This document shows, piece after piece, positions 10,012-18,491 of a stretch of 49,302 nt of DNA. The position numbers and the translations under genes are program-made. A model generated the notes under the pieces. That model made no database searches and was not told where the DNA came from. It saw nothing but the letters and a program-made list of their open reading frames with translations. Source of the stretch: CAZSAT01 sp964604675 (GTDB lineage: Bacteria > Myxococcota_A > UBA796 > CAJQPC01); NCBI GenBank assembly GCA_964604675.1, contig CAZSAT010000046.1, positions 1 to 49,302 of the forward strand, in the 5' to 3' direction. Within the stretch, counting starts at the first letter, position 1. Each line of letters starts with the position of its first letter.

Positions 10012-10416
10012 TCACTGTGCGAGGCGTGCGCCCACGGCTCGGATGCGCTGCAGGTAGGCGTCGACCGCTTCGGTGTCGGTGCCGTGCTCGAAGGCCACGC
10101 CCAGGCAGCGACGCATCCAGAAGGTGCCGGGGCGTGCGTGCATCTGCACCGCCACGCCGCGCAGCATCACCCGGTGGCCGTCGAGGTCGCACTCGATGGT
10201 CACCGGCTCGCCGACGACCGCGCGGGCCGCTTCGCTGGGCGAGAGCCAGACCGAGAGCCCGCCGATCCCGACGTCGGCGGCGAGCCGTCGCGCCGTTCGC
10301 CAGCCGCTGCGTCCGATGACGCTCACCATCGCCGGGTGGTCGAGAGGCGGCGTGAACCGCGCGTGGTCGCGGTACCCGATGCCCGTGGGCAGGGACGTGT
10401 CGTCGATCGCGTGCAT
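10012..10416 (-). CDS. PilZ-like domain protein
   Basis: A 134-residue soluble protein whose layout suggests a PilZ domain, the cyclic-di-GMP receptor fold. There is an Arg-rich strand near the start (GYRDHARF), then ADVGIGGLSVWL in the place of the usual Asp/Asn-X-Ser-X-X-Gly motif, then alternating strands ending with MRRCLGVAFEH. The Ser of the motif is replaced by Gly, so nucleotide binding is uncertain. I chose the ATG at 10416 because GGAGG lies five bases before it; an in-frame ATG at 10431 would overlap that Shine-Dalgarno. It lies downstream of the large lipoprotein on the same strand, with 54 bases between them. Weakly assigned: it could be a PilZ homologue that no longer binds c-di-GMP. 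Confidence 0.6.
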   Translation of the reverse strand: MHAIDDTSLPTGIGYRDHARFTPPLDHPAMVSVIGRSGWRTARRLAADVGIGGLSVWLSPSEAARAVVGEPVTIECDLDGHRVMLRGVAVQMHARPGTFWMRRCLGVAFEHGTDTEAVDAYLQRIRAVGARLAQ

Positions 10417-10421
10417 GAGGA

Positions 10422-10426
10422 CCTCC
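10422..10426 (-). promoter_or_regulatory. Ribosome binding site deciding the PilZ-like start
   Basis: GGAGG on the minus strand, five bases upstream of the ATG at 10416. It supports that start over the ATG 15 bases further upstream. Confidence 0.6.
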
Positions 10427-10470
10427 CCCATGGAATCGGCCGGCCCGACGCGCCGCTTGAGGTCTCCCGC

Positions 10471-12111
10471 CTACGGGTCGAGTGTTTCGATGGCCCAGGC
10501 GAGCTCGTCAGCGTCGCCTCGCCGGGCGGCCTGCTCCCCGTGCCTCCACACGAGCGAGGCGTCCTCCTGCCGAGCCCACGACCAGCGAAGCCGCGCGGAG
10601 ACCAGCGCCTCCAGCCCCGTGGAGCTCGCGTCGATGCCGTCGAGGGCGGCCACTGCGTCGGACTCCCACGCGCTCTGGGCTCGCTCCAGGGTGTCGGGTG
10701 CGTCGACCAGCGCCGCGGCGTCTTCGGCGAGGTCTCCGGACAGGGCGTAGGTCCCCGAGAGGATGCCCAGCTCGGCGCCGACCGCGATCTCGGCGCGGGC
10801 GATCGCTGCTTCGCCTTGCAGACCGGCGGCCTGGGCGCGTGCGAGCCGGGCGAACGCATCGTCGAGATCGGTGGGTTCGGCCAGGTTGGCCAGGGGTGCG
10901 AGGACCGCCCAGCCGGCCCACGCCTCGCCGAGCTCTTCGAGGTCCTGGAGGGCGACCCACGCCGCTGCCCACGGGGCGCTCGGGTCCGCGTCCTTCCAGC
11001 TCCAGCCGGGCTCGGCGAGCGCACCCAGGCCGGTGTCGGGCAGCGCCTCCGTCGCCTCACAGGAGCCGGAGAGCACGGCGAGGTGCTCGCAGAGCGACGC
11101 CTCGCGGTCGGCGAGGGCCTCGCTCGCGTCGACGTCGGCGTACACGGCGAGCACGGCAGCGTCCCAGGCGGCGCGCTCGGCCTCCACGGCTTGATCGACC
11201 CGTGACTCCGCACCGACGGAGGTGACGAACCAGGCCTGCCGCGCCTCCGCTGCCGCCGCCACGCCGGAGGCCTCCACCTCGGAGAGTGCGCCGAGGGCGC
11301 GCCGGCCGAAGCCCTCGTCGAGCTCCTGCCACACCAAGGCCTGGTCGAGCTCGGAGCGTGGGCCGGACAGGGCCTCGGTGATCTGCACGCCACCCCACTC
11401 GTTGCGCTCGTCGCTCGCCAGGCGCTCGACGAGCACCTTCCAGGCCCCGCGGGCCTCGCGATCCTGGTAGCCGGCTACGGCGCCGATCAGTCGTCGGTGG
11501 AGCATGGCATCCAGGCTGCCGTCGAGCCGCGCGAGCCCGGCCCCCAGCGCCTCGGCGTCGTCGGCGTCCGCGCCTTTCCGGGCGATGTCGAGCGCCTCGT
11601 CCAGCTCGCCGCTGATGCTCTCGTTCCACGTGTCGTCGGCGGCGGCCACCGTGGCGCCCAGGGCCGCAACCAGCTCTCGGACGCTGGCGAGGGCGGCCAC
11701 CGGGTCGTGCTGATCCGGCGCCGTCGACAGGAGCGTGCGGGCCCAGGCGATCCAGGCGCCGCGCACGGTCCAGGCGGCCTCGACGAGCGAGTCCTCGCGT
11801 CCCACCCCCAGCAGGGCGCGGACCTCGGCATCGCGCTCGCCCCCGGTGCTCGCGTCGGCCTCCAGGACGAGCCCGGTCAGCCCCTCGTACGCCTTGCTCG
11901 CTGCGGTTGCGTCTCCCGCCTCGACAGCGTCCAGGAAGGCCTGCCAGTCGCCCAGGCCACCGCTGATCCCGCCGTCTGGCCATGTCGTGCCCCCGGTGTC
12001 GGTGTCGGGCGCGGCGGTGTCGAGCGCAGTGTCGGTCTCGTCGCCGGCGGGAACCTCGGTGTCGCTCGCTGCCGGTTCTGGTCCACAAGCGAGCCACATC
12101 GAAACGAGCAT
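10471..12111 (-). CDS. Large acidic helical lipoprotein
   Basis: This 546-residue exported protein begins MLVSMWLACGPEPAASDTE, with the lipobox Cys at residue 9 and no basic n-region. A linker rich in Asp, Thr, Ala and Gly (ETDTALDTAAPDTDTGG) follows to about residue 50. The rest is Ala/Glu/Asp/Trp-rich and almost certainly alpha-helical, with repeated pieces such as EALGAGLARLD, LDEALDIARKG and ALEAL that suggest tetratricopeptide- or HEAT-like solenoid repeats. No catalytic motif is recognised. The ATG at 12111 is preceded by GGAGAGAGG, a usable Shine-Dalgarno. It is divergent from the AlkD-like gene with only 30 bases between starts. Surface scaffold or binding protein is the most I would infer. 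Confidence 0.7.
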   Translation of the reverse strand: MLVSMWLACGPEPAASDTEVPAGDETDTALDTAAPDTDTGGTTWPDGGISGGLGDWQAFLDAVEAGDATAASKAYEGLTGLVLEADASTGGERDAEVRALLGVGREDSLVEAAWTVRGAWIAWARTLLSTAPDQHDPVAALASVRELVAALGATVAAADDTWNESISGELDEALDIARKGADADDAEALGAGLARLDGSLDAMLHRRLIGAVAGYQDREARGAWKVLVERLASDERNEWGGVQITEALSGPRSELDQALVWQELDEGFGRRALGALSEVEASGVAAAAEARQAWFVTSVGAESRVDQAVEAERAAWDAAVLAVYADVDASEALADREASLCEHLAVLSGSCEATEALPDTGLGALAEPGWSWKDADPSAPWAAAWVALQDLEELGEAWAGWAVLAPLANLAEPTDLDDAFARLARAQAAGLQGEAAIARAEIAVGAELGILSGTYALSGDLAEDAAALVDAPDTLERAQSAWESDAVAALDGIDASSTGLEALVSARLRWSWARQEDASLVWRHGEQAARRGDADELAWAIETLDP

Positions 12112-12125
12112 GTCCTCTCTCCGGC

Positions 12126-12133
12126 GTTACACG
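12126..12133. promoter_or_regulatory. Shared -10-like core between divergent genes
   Basis: The sequence GTTACACG contains TACACG and TTACAC on the plus strand, 8-9 bases before the ATG at 12142. Its complement reads TGTAAC, about 14 bases before the ATG at 12111. One AT-containing core therefore appears to serve both directions: leaderless on the plus strand, and with a short Shine-Dalgarno-bearing leader on the minus strand. Confidence 0.35.
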
Positions 12134-12141
12134 CGCCCATC

Positions 12142-12909
12142 ATGCTCGATCCCGCCGCACTGTCCCAAGCCCTGGACCGCGCCGCCCGCCGCGGTGGACG
12201 TCGCCGTCCGAAGGCCGTGAGCCCCTTGAAGGGCTTTCGAGGCGCGGAGGTCGGGGAGCTGGCGCGGCTCGGCGCCGCCACCTGGCGCAAGGCGCGCCCG
12301 GTGCTCCCGCTCGACAGCGAGGCCCTGCACGAGCTCTTCACCACTGCCTTCGAAGACGGCCTGCTCGCCATCGGGCTCGCAGCCGCGTGCGTGCCGGACA
12401 CGCCCGAAGAGGCCCTCGACCTGGCGGAGCGTTGGCTCCCGTTGGTCGACGACATCGAGACCGCCGACGCGCTCGGATGGTTGCTGCTCACGCCGGCGTT
12501 GCTCGCGTGCGGCGAGCCCGTGGCGTCGGTGCTCTCGGGCTGCCGCGGTCAGCGCCGGACGGCAGCTCGTCGCGCAGGCGTGACGGGCGCACTGGCCCTG
12601 CTCCCCATCCCGGTGGAAGGTCCAGCCGCCGCCCCTCTGCGGGAGCGCTTCGGTGAGAGACACCTGATCTTCACGGAGCGGGCGGACTCGGCCTCGGTCG
12701 ACAGCGTGGCGCGGCACTTCCTGCGGGAGCGCGACCCGCACGTGGTCAAGGCGCTGGGACGGTTGGTGCGGACCTGGGGTGAGGTCGAGCCGCACGCAGC
12801 CGAGCGGTGGCACGTCTGGGCGATGGTCAACGGCGGGCTTCCGAAGGCCATGCGCGTGCAGGTGGAGAAGGGGATAAAGAAGGGACGTCGCCTTCAACAG
12901 CGGAGCTGA
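12142..12909 (+). CDS. AlkD-like HEAT-repeat DNA alkylation repair protein
   Basis: A 255-residue cytoplasmic protein made of short helical repeats. The order of features resembles the AlkD family of DNA glycosylases, which excise bulky or cationic alkylated bases. These are a basic N-terminal segment (RAARRGGRRRPK), a helix near GAEVGELARLGAATWRKARP, an acidic LPLVDDIETADALGW in the place of the AlkD W-D-L-V-D region, RRTAARRAGVTGAL, and a late RERDPHVVKALGRLVRTWGE repeat. The assignment rests on pattern, not on a decisive motif. It could be another HEAT-fold protein. The start ATG at 12142 is 8-9 bases after a -10-like TACACG, with no Shine-Dalgarno. The frame is open further upstream, but only through the antisense of the divergent gene. 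The next gene follows after three bases. Confidence 0.6.
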   Translation: MLDPAALSQALDRAARRGGRRRPKAVSPLKGFRGAEVGELARLGAATWRKARPVLPLDSEALHELFTTAFEDGLLAIGLAAACVPDTPEEALDLAERWLPLVDDIETADALGWLLLTPALLACGEPVASVLSGCRGQRRTAARRAGVTGALALLPIPVEGPAAAPLRERFGERHLIFTERADSASVDSVARHFLRERDPHVVKALGRLVRTWGEVEPHAAERWHVWAMVNGGLPKAMRVQVEKGIKKGRRLQQRS

Positions 12910-12912
12910 ATC

Positions 12913-13404
12913 ATGTTCGCCGCCAAGCGCTTCCTCGTGCCTGTCGACTTCTCCGACGTGTCCCGCGCGGCCGTCTCTGCCGCGTTGCAGCTCGCTGCCG
13001 CCCACCAGGGAGAGGTCTGGCTCCTGCACTCTGCCGAGGGCATGGACCAGGAGCTCAAGAAGCGCCTGGTCAGCGCGCCGGACGAGAGCGTGATCTCGGA
13101 CACCATCTCCTTCGACGAGCACGCCTTGCGGCAGGCCGCGGACGACGAGAAGCGCCGCTTCGCGGAGGCCGGGCGGTACCTGCCCGACGTTCCCATCCAC
13201 ACCCACGTCACCGGCGGTGGCTGGCTCGAGGTGGCGCTCGAGCTGGTGGACCAGCACCAGATCGACGTCGTGGTGTCCGGCACGCACGGCAAGAGCGGCC
13301 TCGTCGCTCGCCTGCTCGGCACCATCACCGAGAAGCTGGTCGCCAAGGCACCCTGCAGCGTCTTCGTCGTGAAGGCCGCCGGCTACCCCTACCTCCGGGA
13401 CTGA
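12913..13404 (+). CDS. Universal stress protein UspA family
   Basis: A 163-residue single-domain Usp. The N-terminus KRFLVPVDFSDVSRAAVSAAL is typical for the first strand and helix. The ATP-binding signature Gly-X2-Gly-X9-Gly-(Ser/Thr) is intact in the segment from GTHGKSG to LLGT, followed by APCSVFVVKA. It is therefore probably an ATP-binding Usp that dimerises in the cytoplasm. The ATG at 12913 has GGAG seven bases upstream, inside the end of the preceding gene. It sits between the AlkD-like gene and tldD, with one base before tldD, so these genes are probably one operon. A link to stress-related repair is inference. Confidence 0.93.
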   Translation: MFAAKRFLVPVDFSDVSRAAVSAALQLAAAHQGEVWLLHSAEGMDQELKKRLVSAPDESVISDTISFDEHALRQAADDEKRRFAEAGRYLPDVPIHTHVTGGGWLEVALELVDQHQIDVVVSGTHGKSGLVARLLGTITEKLVAKAPCSVFVVKAAGYPYLRD

Positions 13405-13405
13405 G

Positions 13406-14794
13406 ATGCGCGCACTGCTGGAAGACATCGCGGCGGGCTGTGACGGCTTCGTCGAGCTTCGCTACCACGCCAAGACCTTCCGCTCGGTGATGGTCGAACA
13501 GGGCAAGGTCGAGCGCTCCCAGGTCCGTCGGCGTGACGGGGTGGGCGTGCGTGCCCTGGTGGACGGCACCTGGGGCTTCGCCTCCACGGGCGACCTGACC
13601 CGAGCGGGCGTGCAGCGCGCGGTGGACGACGCGCGCCGGGCCGCACGCGCCAGCGCGGGTCAGCGCAAGACCCGCATCGACGCGCTCGCGTCCCAACGCC
13701 TCGCGGTCGGGAGCTTCGCCGAGGCGGGGGTCGAGGAGGTGCTGTCCATGCCGCTGGACCAGAAGGTCGCGTTGGCGGTGGACGCCGAGGCGCGCAGCCG
13801 CAAGGCCTCCAGCCGCATCGCCACCGCTCAGGCCACCTACAACGAGATCTTCGAGGACAAGGCCATCGTCACCACAGACGGTGCGAGCGTGGAGCTCAAG
13901 CTGGTCCGGCCGGAGCTGCGCATCTTCGCGGTGGCTGAGAAGGATGGGCAGCGGGCGACGCACTTCGAGGGGGTGGGCGTCACCGGCGGGTGGGACTGCC
14001 TCTTCCGCACGCCCTGGGAAGCGCTGGCGGACCGAGCGGCGGGCACGGCGGTCGACCTGCTCGACGCCAAGCCGCCCGAAGGCGGTCGGGCCACGGTCCT
14101 GTTGGCACCGAGCATCGTGGGCTTGCTGGTGCACGAAGCCATCGGCCACACCGTCGAAGCCGACTTCGTGCTGGCCGGGTCTGCAGCCGCTGGCCTGCTC
14201 GGCCAACAGGTGGCCTCGGAGATCGTCACCCTCTGCGACTCGGGCCAGAGCGACCACATGACGGGAGCCGGTGGCTGCCTCCCCGTGGACGACGAGGGCG
14301 TCTACACCGAGCGCACCGAGGTCATCCGTGACGGCAAGCTCGTGAGCTACCTCCACAACCGGGAGTCCGCGGCGCACTTCGGCGTGGCCCCCACGGGCAA
14401 CGCCCGGGCCTGGGAGTACGCGGATCAGCCGCTCATCCGGATGCGCAACACCTACATCGCCCCCGGCGAGGAGAGCGTCGAGGCGATCATCGCCTCGACC
14501 GAGGACGGCTACCTGCTCGACGGCCCCCGGAACGGGCAGGCCGACGCCACCGCCGAGTTCATGTTTGGTGTGAGCACGGCCCGCCGCATCCAGAAGGGCA
14601 AGCTCGGTGAGCTCGTGAAGGGCGTGACCATCACCGGCAACGCCTTCGAGGTGCTCAAGAGCGTGGACGCCGTGTCCAGTGAGTTCGTCTGGGACCTGGG
14701 CTCGGGCCACTGTGGAAAGGGCCAGCCCGCCAAGGTCGACGCCGGAGGCCCCTACGTACGCTGCCGCGCCGTCCTCGCCGGAGCCCAGGGATGA
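13406..14794 (+). CDS. tldD: Metalloprotease subunit TldD
   Basis: Catalytic half of the TldD/TldE heterodimer, a cytoplasmic zinc protease that degrades unfolded peptides and in some bacteria matures peptide natural products. It has 462 residues. The zinc motif His-Glu-X3-His is at 243-248 (HEAIGH), within the conserved LVHEAIGHTVEAD. Downstream conserved pieces include DDEG...TEVIRDGKLVSYLHNRE and the C-terminal GSGHCGKGQP. The start ATG follows the usp stop by one base. The stop overlaps the tldE start (ATGA), which fits translational coupling of an obligate heterodimer. No microcin-like or RiPP precursor was found nearby, so a housekeeping role is more likely here. Confidence 0.95.
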   Translation: MRALLEDIAAGCDGFVELRYHAKTFRSVMVEQGKVERSQVRRRDGVGVRALVDGTWGFASTGDLTRAGVQRAVDDARRAARASAGQRKTRIDALASQRLAVGSFAEAGVEEVLSMPLDQKVALAVDAEARSRKASSRIATAQATYNEIFEDKAIVTTDGASVELKLVRPELRIFAVAEKDGQRATHFEGVGVTGGWDCLFRTPWEALADRAAGTAVDLLDAKPPEGGRATVLLAPSIVGLLVHEAIGHTVEADFVLAGSAAAGLLGQQVASEIVTLCDSGQSDHMTGAGGCLPVDDEGVYTERTEVIRDGKLVSYLHNRESAAHFGVAPTGNARAWEYADQPLIRMRNTYIAPGEESVEAIIASTEDGYLLDGPRNGQADATAEFMFGVSTARRIQKGKLGELVKGVTITGNAFEVLKSVDAVSSEFVWDLGSGHCGKGQPAKVDAGGPYVRCRAVLAGAQG

Positions 14795-16146
14795 GCATGA
14801 ACACGTCCGACAGCGCGGGCCTTCTCGCCCGTTGCCAGGAGGCCGTCGAGGTCGCGCAGAAGCGCGGCGCCGACCAGGTCGAGGTCTACGGGAGCCGCGC
14901 CCGGGAGACCGAGGTCAGCCTGGAGAAGAACGATCTGAACATGGTCCGGGTGGTCGACGAGACCACCCTCGGGCTGCGCGTCGTGGTCGGAGGACGGGTG
15001 GGCTTCGCCACCACGAACCGCGCCGAGGAGCTGGCCGAGCTCGCGGACGAGGCGCTGGCCGTGGCCCGGAGCGCTCAGCCGGACGCGCTCGCCGGTCTAC
15101 CCGAACCTGAGGCGACACCTGCTGTGACCCCTCGGCTCGATCAGGGACTCGCGGAGGTGGAGCCCGAAGCGCTCGTGGCGATGGCCGTCGAGCTGATGCG
15201 CGAGGCCCGCGCCCGCGACCCTCGGCTCACGGTCGACAGTGGCGGCGTGAGCGTGGAGCACGAGGCGCGCGCCATCGCGTCGAGCACGGGCATCGCCGGT
15301 CGCTGGCTCGCGTCCGGCGCGAGTGGCTACCTGATGGGCATGGCGATCGACGGCGACGAGGTCGGGAGCTTTGCCTACGACGGTGACGCCGTGCAGGACC
15401 TGGCCAGCCTCCGTCCCGCGTTGTCCGCCGCCTTCGCCCGCTTCGTGGACAAGGCGGTCGGTGCGCTCGGCGCGGGCCGTGGCGAGAGCTTTCGCGGTCC
15501 GGTCTTCCTGCCCGCCGACGTGATCGGGGGCTTCGTGCTCGACACGCTCGTCGGCGTGCTCAAGGCCGATGGCGTGCGCAAGGGGCGCTCCCCGATGGCC
15601 GGCAAGCTCGGCACGAACATCGCCAGTCCGCTCATCACCCTGACCGAGGGGGGCGGCGGCCTCCCGGGCTACCCGCTCGCGCCCTTCGATCGCGAAGGCC
15701 TGCCGCGCCGCAGCACCCCGCTGGTGGAGCGGGGCGTGTTGTCGGGCTTCCTCTACGACAGCTACGAGGCGCGAGCGGCCGGCGCCTCCAGCACCGCCAA
15801 CGCGCTCGGTGGCGCGGCGAGCCTGCCCACCCTGGGCGCAGCCTGCATCGACGTGGCGGCAGGTGACACCCCGGCGAGCGAGCTGGCGTCGATGGACCGC
15901 GGCGTGATCGTGACCCGCTTCTCCGGCACCCACGACGGCATCAGCGGGGACTTCTCGGGGGTGGTGAAGGGCGGCTTCCTCGTCGAAGGTGGCGAGCGGC
16001 GCCCGATCAAGGAGACCACCATCTCCGGCAACGTGTACGAGGCCCTGAAGCAGGTAAGCGGCGTGAGCCGCGAGCGCAGCACCTTCTACGGGACCCGTTG
16101 CTACCCCAGCGTGCGCATCGAGGACCTGAGCATCACCGCGGGATAG
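14791..16146 (+). CDS. pmbA: Metalloprotease subunit TldE (PmbA)
   Basis: The 451-residue partner of TldD, homologous to it but lacking the His-Glu-X3-His zinc site, as expected for TldE. Family landmarks are VEVYGSRARETEVSLEKNDL near the start, VLPADVIGGF-like FLPADVIGGFVLDTL, and the C-terminal ISGDFSGVVKGGFLVEGGE with ETTISGNVYEAL. The ATG at 14791 overlaps the tldD stop; a second ATG at 14797 would also be possible. Together the pair forms the tubular TldD/E chamber in the cytoplasm. Confidence 0.94.
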   Translation: MSMNTSDSAGLLARCQEAVEVAQKRGADQVEVYGSRARETEVSLEKNDLNMVRVVDETTLGLRVVVGGRVGFATTNRAEELAELADEALAVARSAQPDALAGLPEPEATPAVTPRLDQGLAEVEPEALVAMAVELMREARARDPRLTVDSGGVSVEHEARAIASSTGIAGRWLASGASGYLMGMAIDGDEVGSFAYDGDAVQDLASLRPALSAAFARFVDKAVGALGAGRGESFRGPVFLPADVIGGFVLDTLVGVLKADGVRKGRSPMAGKLGTNIASPLITLTEGGGGLPGYPLAPFDREGLPRRSTPLVERGVLSGFLYDSYEARAAGASSTANALGGAASLPTLGAACIDVAAGDTPASELASMDRGVIVTRFSGTHDGISGDFSGVVKGGFLVEGGERRPIKETTISGNVYEALKQVSGVSRERSTFYGTRCYPSVRIEDLSITAG

Positions 16147-16148
16147 CC

Positions 16149-17006
16149 GTGCACCCACGGCTGCACGCCGAGCTCGAGCGGCTCTACGCGAGCACCGACT
16201 TCGCGGCCTACATGGGGCGCGATCCGGTGGCCTTCGCCCACCGCTACCAAGCGCCGGGCGACCAGGAACGGGCGGCCACCTTGGCGGCCCTGCTGGCCTT
16301 CGGCAAGGTGGACCTGTTCCGTCCGGTGCTGGCGCGGCTGTTCGACCACATGGACGCGGCGGGCGGTCCCGCGGCGTGGGTCGCCAGCTTCGACGCCGAA
16401 GCCGAGGCGGAGTTCCTGGCCACGGTGCAGTACCGGTGGGTGAGGGGAGGGGACCTCTCCCTGCTCTTCGCGACCCTGCGCGACGTCGGGCTCCTCGGTC
16501 CGCGCGTCGAGGCGGCCTTCCGTGGCGACCTGCGTGCGGCGCTCACCGAGGTGGTCGCCGACCTGCGCCGACGGGCCGTGCAGCATGCGTGCCTGCCGGG
16601 CTTCGGCGACCTCTCCCATGGCCTGCGCCACCTGCTCGCCAGCCCAGCCACGGGTGGTGCGTCGAAGCGCTGGAACCTGTTGTTGCGCTGGATGGTGAGG
16701 AGCCCGGACGCAGAGGGCGTCGATCTCGGTCTGTGGAAGCTGCCCACGTCGGCCCTCGTGATCCCGCTCGACACCCATGTGGCCAGGATCTCGCGGCTGG
16801 TCGGGTTGACCGCCCGGAGGTCGTCGGGCTGGAAGACCGCGGTCGAGATCACCGAGGCGCTCGCCACGCTCGACCCGTCCGACCCCCTCCGTTTCGACTT
16901 CGCCATCGCCCACCTGGGCATCTCGCGTGCGTGTGAAGGGCGCTTCGTCGACGCGGTGTGTCCGGGGTGCCCGCTGCACCGGGTGTGCGCGGCGACGATG
17001 GTGTGA
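16149..17006 (+). CDS. TIGR02757 (DUF2400) family protein with HhH-glycosylase traits
   Basis: A 285-residue protein with the landmarks of family TIGR02757/DUF2400: an early YQAPGDQERAATLAALLAFGK, PLDTHVARISRLVGLTAR, and a late TLDPSDPLRFDFAIAHLGI. These correspond to the helical core of HhH-GPD DNA glycosylases. The C-terminus has four Cys spaced C-x8-C-x2-C-x5-C (ending CPGCPLHRVC), close to the [4Fe-4S] loop of endonuclease III (C-x6-C-x2-C-x5-C). That suggests a DNA-repair-related iron-sulfur protein, but the family function is not established to my knowledge. The start GTG at 16149 lies three bases after the tldE stop. The frame is open a little further upstream, inside tldE. Confidence 0.85.
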   Translation: MHPRLHAELERLYASTDFAAYMGRDPVAFAHRYQAPGDQERAATLAALLAFGKVDLFRPVLARLFDHMDAAGGPAAWVASFDAEAEAEFLATVQYRWVRGGDLSLLFATLRDVGLLGPRVEAAFRGDLRAALTEVVADLRRRAVQHACLPGFGDLSHGLRHLLASPATGGASKRWNLLLRWMVRSPDAEGVDLGLWKLPTSALVIPLDTHVARISRLVGLTARRSSGWKTAVEITEALATLDPSDPLRFDFAIAHLGISRACEGRFVDAVCPGCPLHRVCAATMV

Positions 17007-17059
17007 ACTCCCACGGGGAGCCGCTCGGCCTCCGTTACCGGGAAGCCTGGAGGCACCCC

Positions 17060-18487
17060 ATGTGCGGCTTCGTCGGCATGATCGGTACCCGCGAGGCGGC
17101 ACCTTCGCTGCTGCTCGGGCTGCAGGCCATCCAACACCGCGGCCAGGACGCCGCGGGCGTGGGCACGCTGGTGGACGGGCGCTTCCACCTGGTCAAGGGC
17201 ATGGGCATGATCACCCAGGCGATCCCGGAGGCCGACGCCGTGACGCTCCGGGGCGCGGCCGGCATCGCGCACGTGCGCTACCCGACGGCGGGAGCGGTCA
17301 GCACCGCGAACGACGCGCAGCCCTTCCTCACCCGCCGACCCGGCATCCTGCTCGCGCACAATGGCAACGTCACCAACGTGCCCGAGGTCGCGGCCCAGCT
17401 CCGGGAGCAGGGGCTCTACGTCTTGAGCGAGTGCGACGCGGAGCCCATCCTCCTCGTGCTCGCGGAAGAGCTCACCCGGCTGCGGCCCGCGGGGCACACG
17501 CACGACGACGTCGTGACGGCGGTGCGCGGGGTGTTCGCCCGTGTCCGCGGCGCGTACAGCGTGGTGGCCGTGCTCGAGGTCGAGGGCCGGGAGACCCTGG
17601 TCGCGTTCCGCGACCCCCACGGCATCCGCCCCGGTGTGTACGGTCGGAACGCGGGGGCGTGGGTCGTCGCGAGCGAGTCCGTGGCGCTCGACGTCCTGGA
17701 GGCGGAGAAGGTGGGCGATCTGCCGCCGGGCGAGGTGGTGTTCTTCCGCGCCGGCGAGGAGCCGGTGAGGCGCCCCGTGCTCGCGGCCCGGCCCCGGCTC
17801 TGTTCGTTCGAGCGCATCTACTTCGCGCGTCCGGACAGCCAGATGGAGGACGGTCGGATCAACCGGTCGCGGTGGCTGCTCGGCCGCCAGCTGGCCCGGG
17901 AGATCCGCCAGCGCGGCCTCGAGGTCGACGTGGTCGTGGCGGTGCCCGACACCTCCCGACCCGCGGCGATGGCCATCGCCGAGGAGCTGGGCGTCAAGAA
18001 CCGTGAGGGCATGATCAAGAACCGCTACAGCGGGCGCACCTTCATCATGCCGGACCAGGCGACGCGCAACGCGGCGCTGCGCCTGAAGCTGAACCCGGTC
18101 GCGGAGATCTTCGAAGGCCAGCGGGTGCTGCTCATCGACGACAGCATCGTGCGGGGCAACACCATGCGGCGCATCGTGTCGATGCTGCGAGGCCTGTCGC
18201 CCGCCGCGCTGCACCTGGGCATCTTCAGCCCGCCCGTGCGCCACCCCTGTTTCTACGGCATCGACATGCCGAGTGCCGACGAGCTCGTGGCGGCGAGGTT
18301 CACGCCAGAGGCCATCCAGGAGCGGCTTGCGGCCCAGCTGGGCGCCGACAGCCTGACCTTCCTGTCCCTGGCGGGCCTGCGCGAGGTCCTCGGTCCGGGC
18401 ATCTGCGACGCCTGCTTCAGCGGGGAGTACGTCGTGCCGGTGTCGGACGCGGAGCGGGGCTCCATCCTGGGGGAGCGTCGAGGCTGA
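17060..18487 (+). CDS. purF: Amidophosphoribosyltransferase PurF
   Basis: Catalyses the first committed step of purine synthesis, making phosphoribosylamine from PRPP and glutamine. It has 475 residues. Cys2 directly after Met is the Ntn nucleophile, followed by GFVGMIG and IQHRGQDAAG. The PRPP-binding loop VLLIDDSIVRGNTMRR is at about 356-371. Cys in LCSFERIYFARPDS, HPCFYG and the late ICDACFSGEYV occupy the places of the four [4Fe-4S] ligands in the Bacillus subtilis-type enzyme, so this one is likely oxygen-labile. Unlike that enzyme it seems to need no propeptide beyond Met removal. GGAGG lies six bases before the ATG, and a short leader separates it from the TIGR02757 gene. Regulation by nucleotides is expected from the family. 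Confidence 0.96.
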   Translation: MCGFVGMIGTREAAPSLLLGLQAIQHRGQDAAGVGTLVDGRFHLVKGMGMITQAIPEADAVTLRGAAGIAHVRYPTAGAVSTANDAQPFLTRRPGILLAHNGNVTNVPEVAAQLREQGLYVLSECDAEPILLVLAEELTRLRPAGHTHDDVVTAVRGVFARVRGAYSVVAVLEVEGRETLVAFRDPHGIRPGVYGRNAGAWVVASESVALDVLEAEKVGDLPPGEVVFFRAGEEPVRRPVLAARPRLCSFERIYFARPDSQMEDGRINRSRWLLGRQLAREIRQRGLEVDVVVAVPDTSRPAAMAIAEELGVKNREGMIKNRYSGRTFIMPDQATRNAALRLKLNPVAEIFEGQRVLLIDDSIVRGNTMRRIVSMLRGLSPAALHLGIFSPPVRHPCFYGIDMPSADELVAARFTPEAIQERLAAQLGADSLTFLSLAGLREVLGPGICDACFSGEYVVPVSDAERGSILGERRG

Positions 18488-18491
18488 CCGC

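Noticed and set aside
13406..16146. tldD/tldE as part of a peptide natural-product (RiPP) cluster
   Set aside because: No precursor-like small gene, modifying enzyme or exporter lies within the surrounding genes, so a general proteolysis role is the simpler reading.
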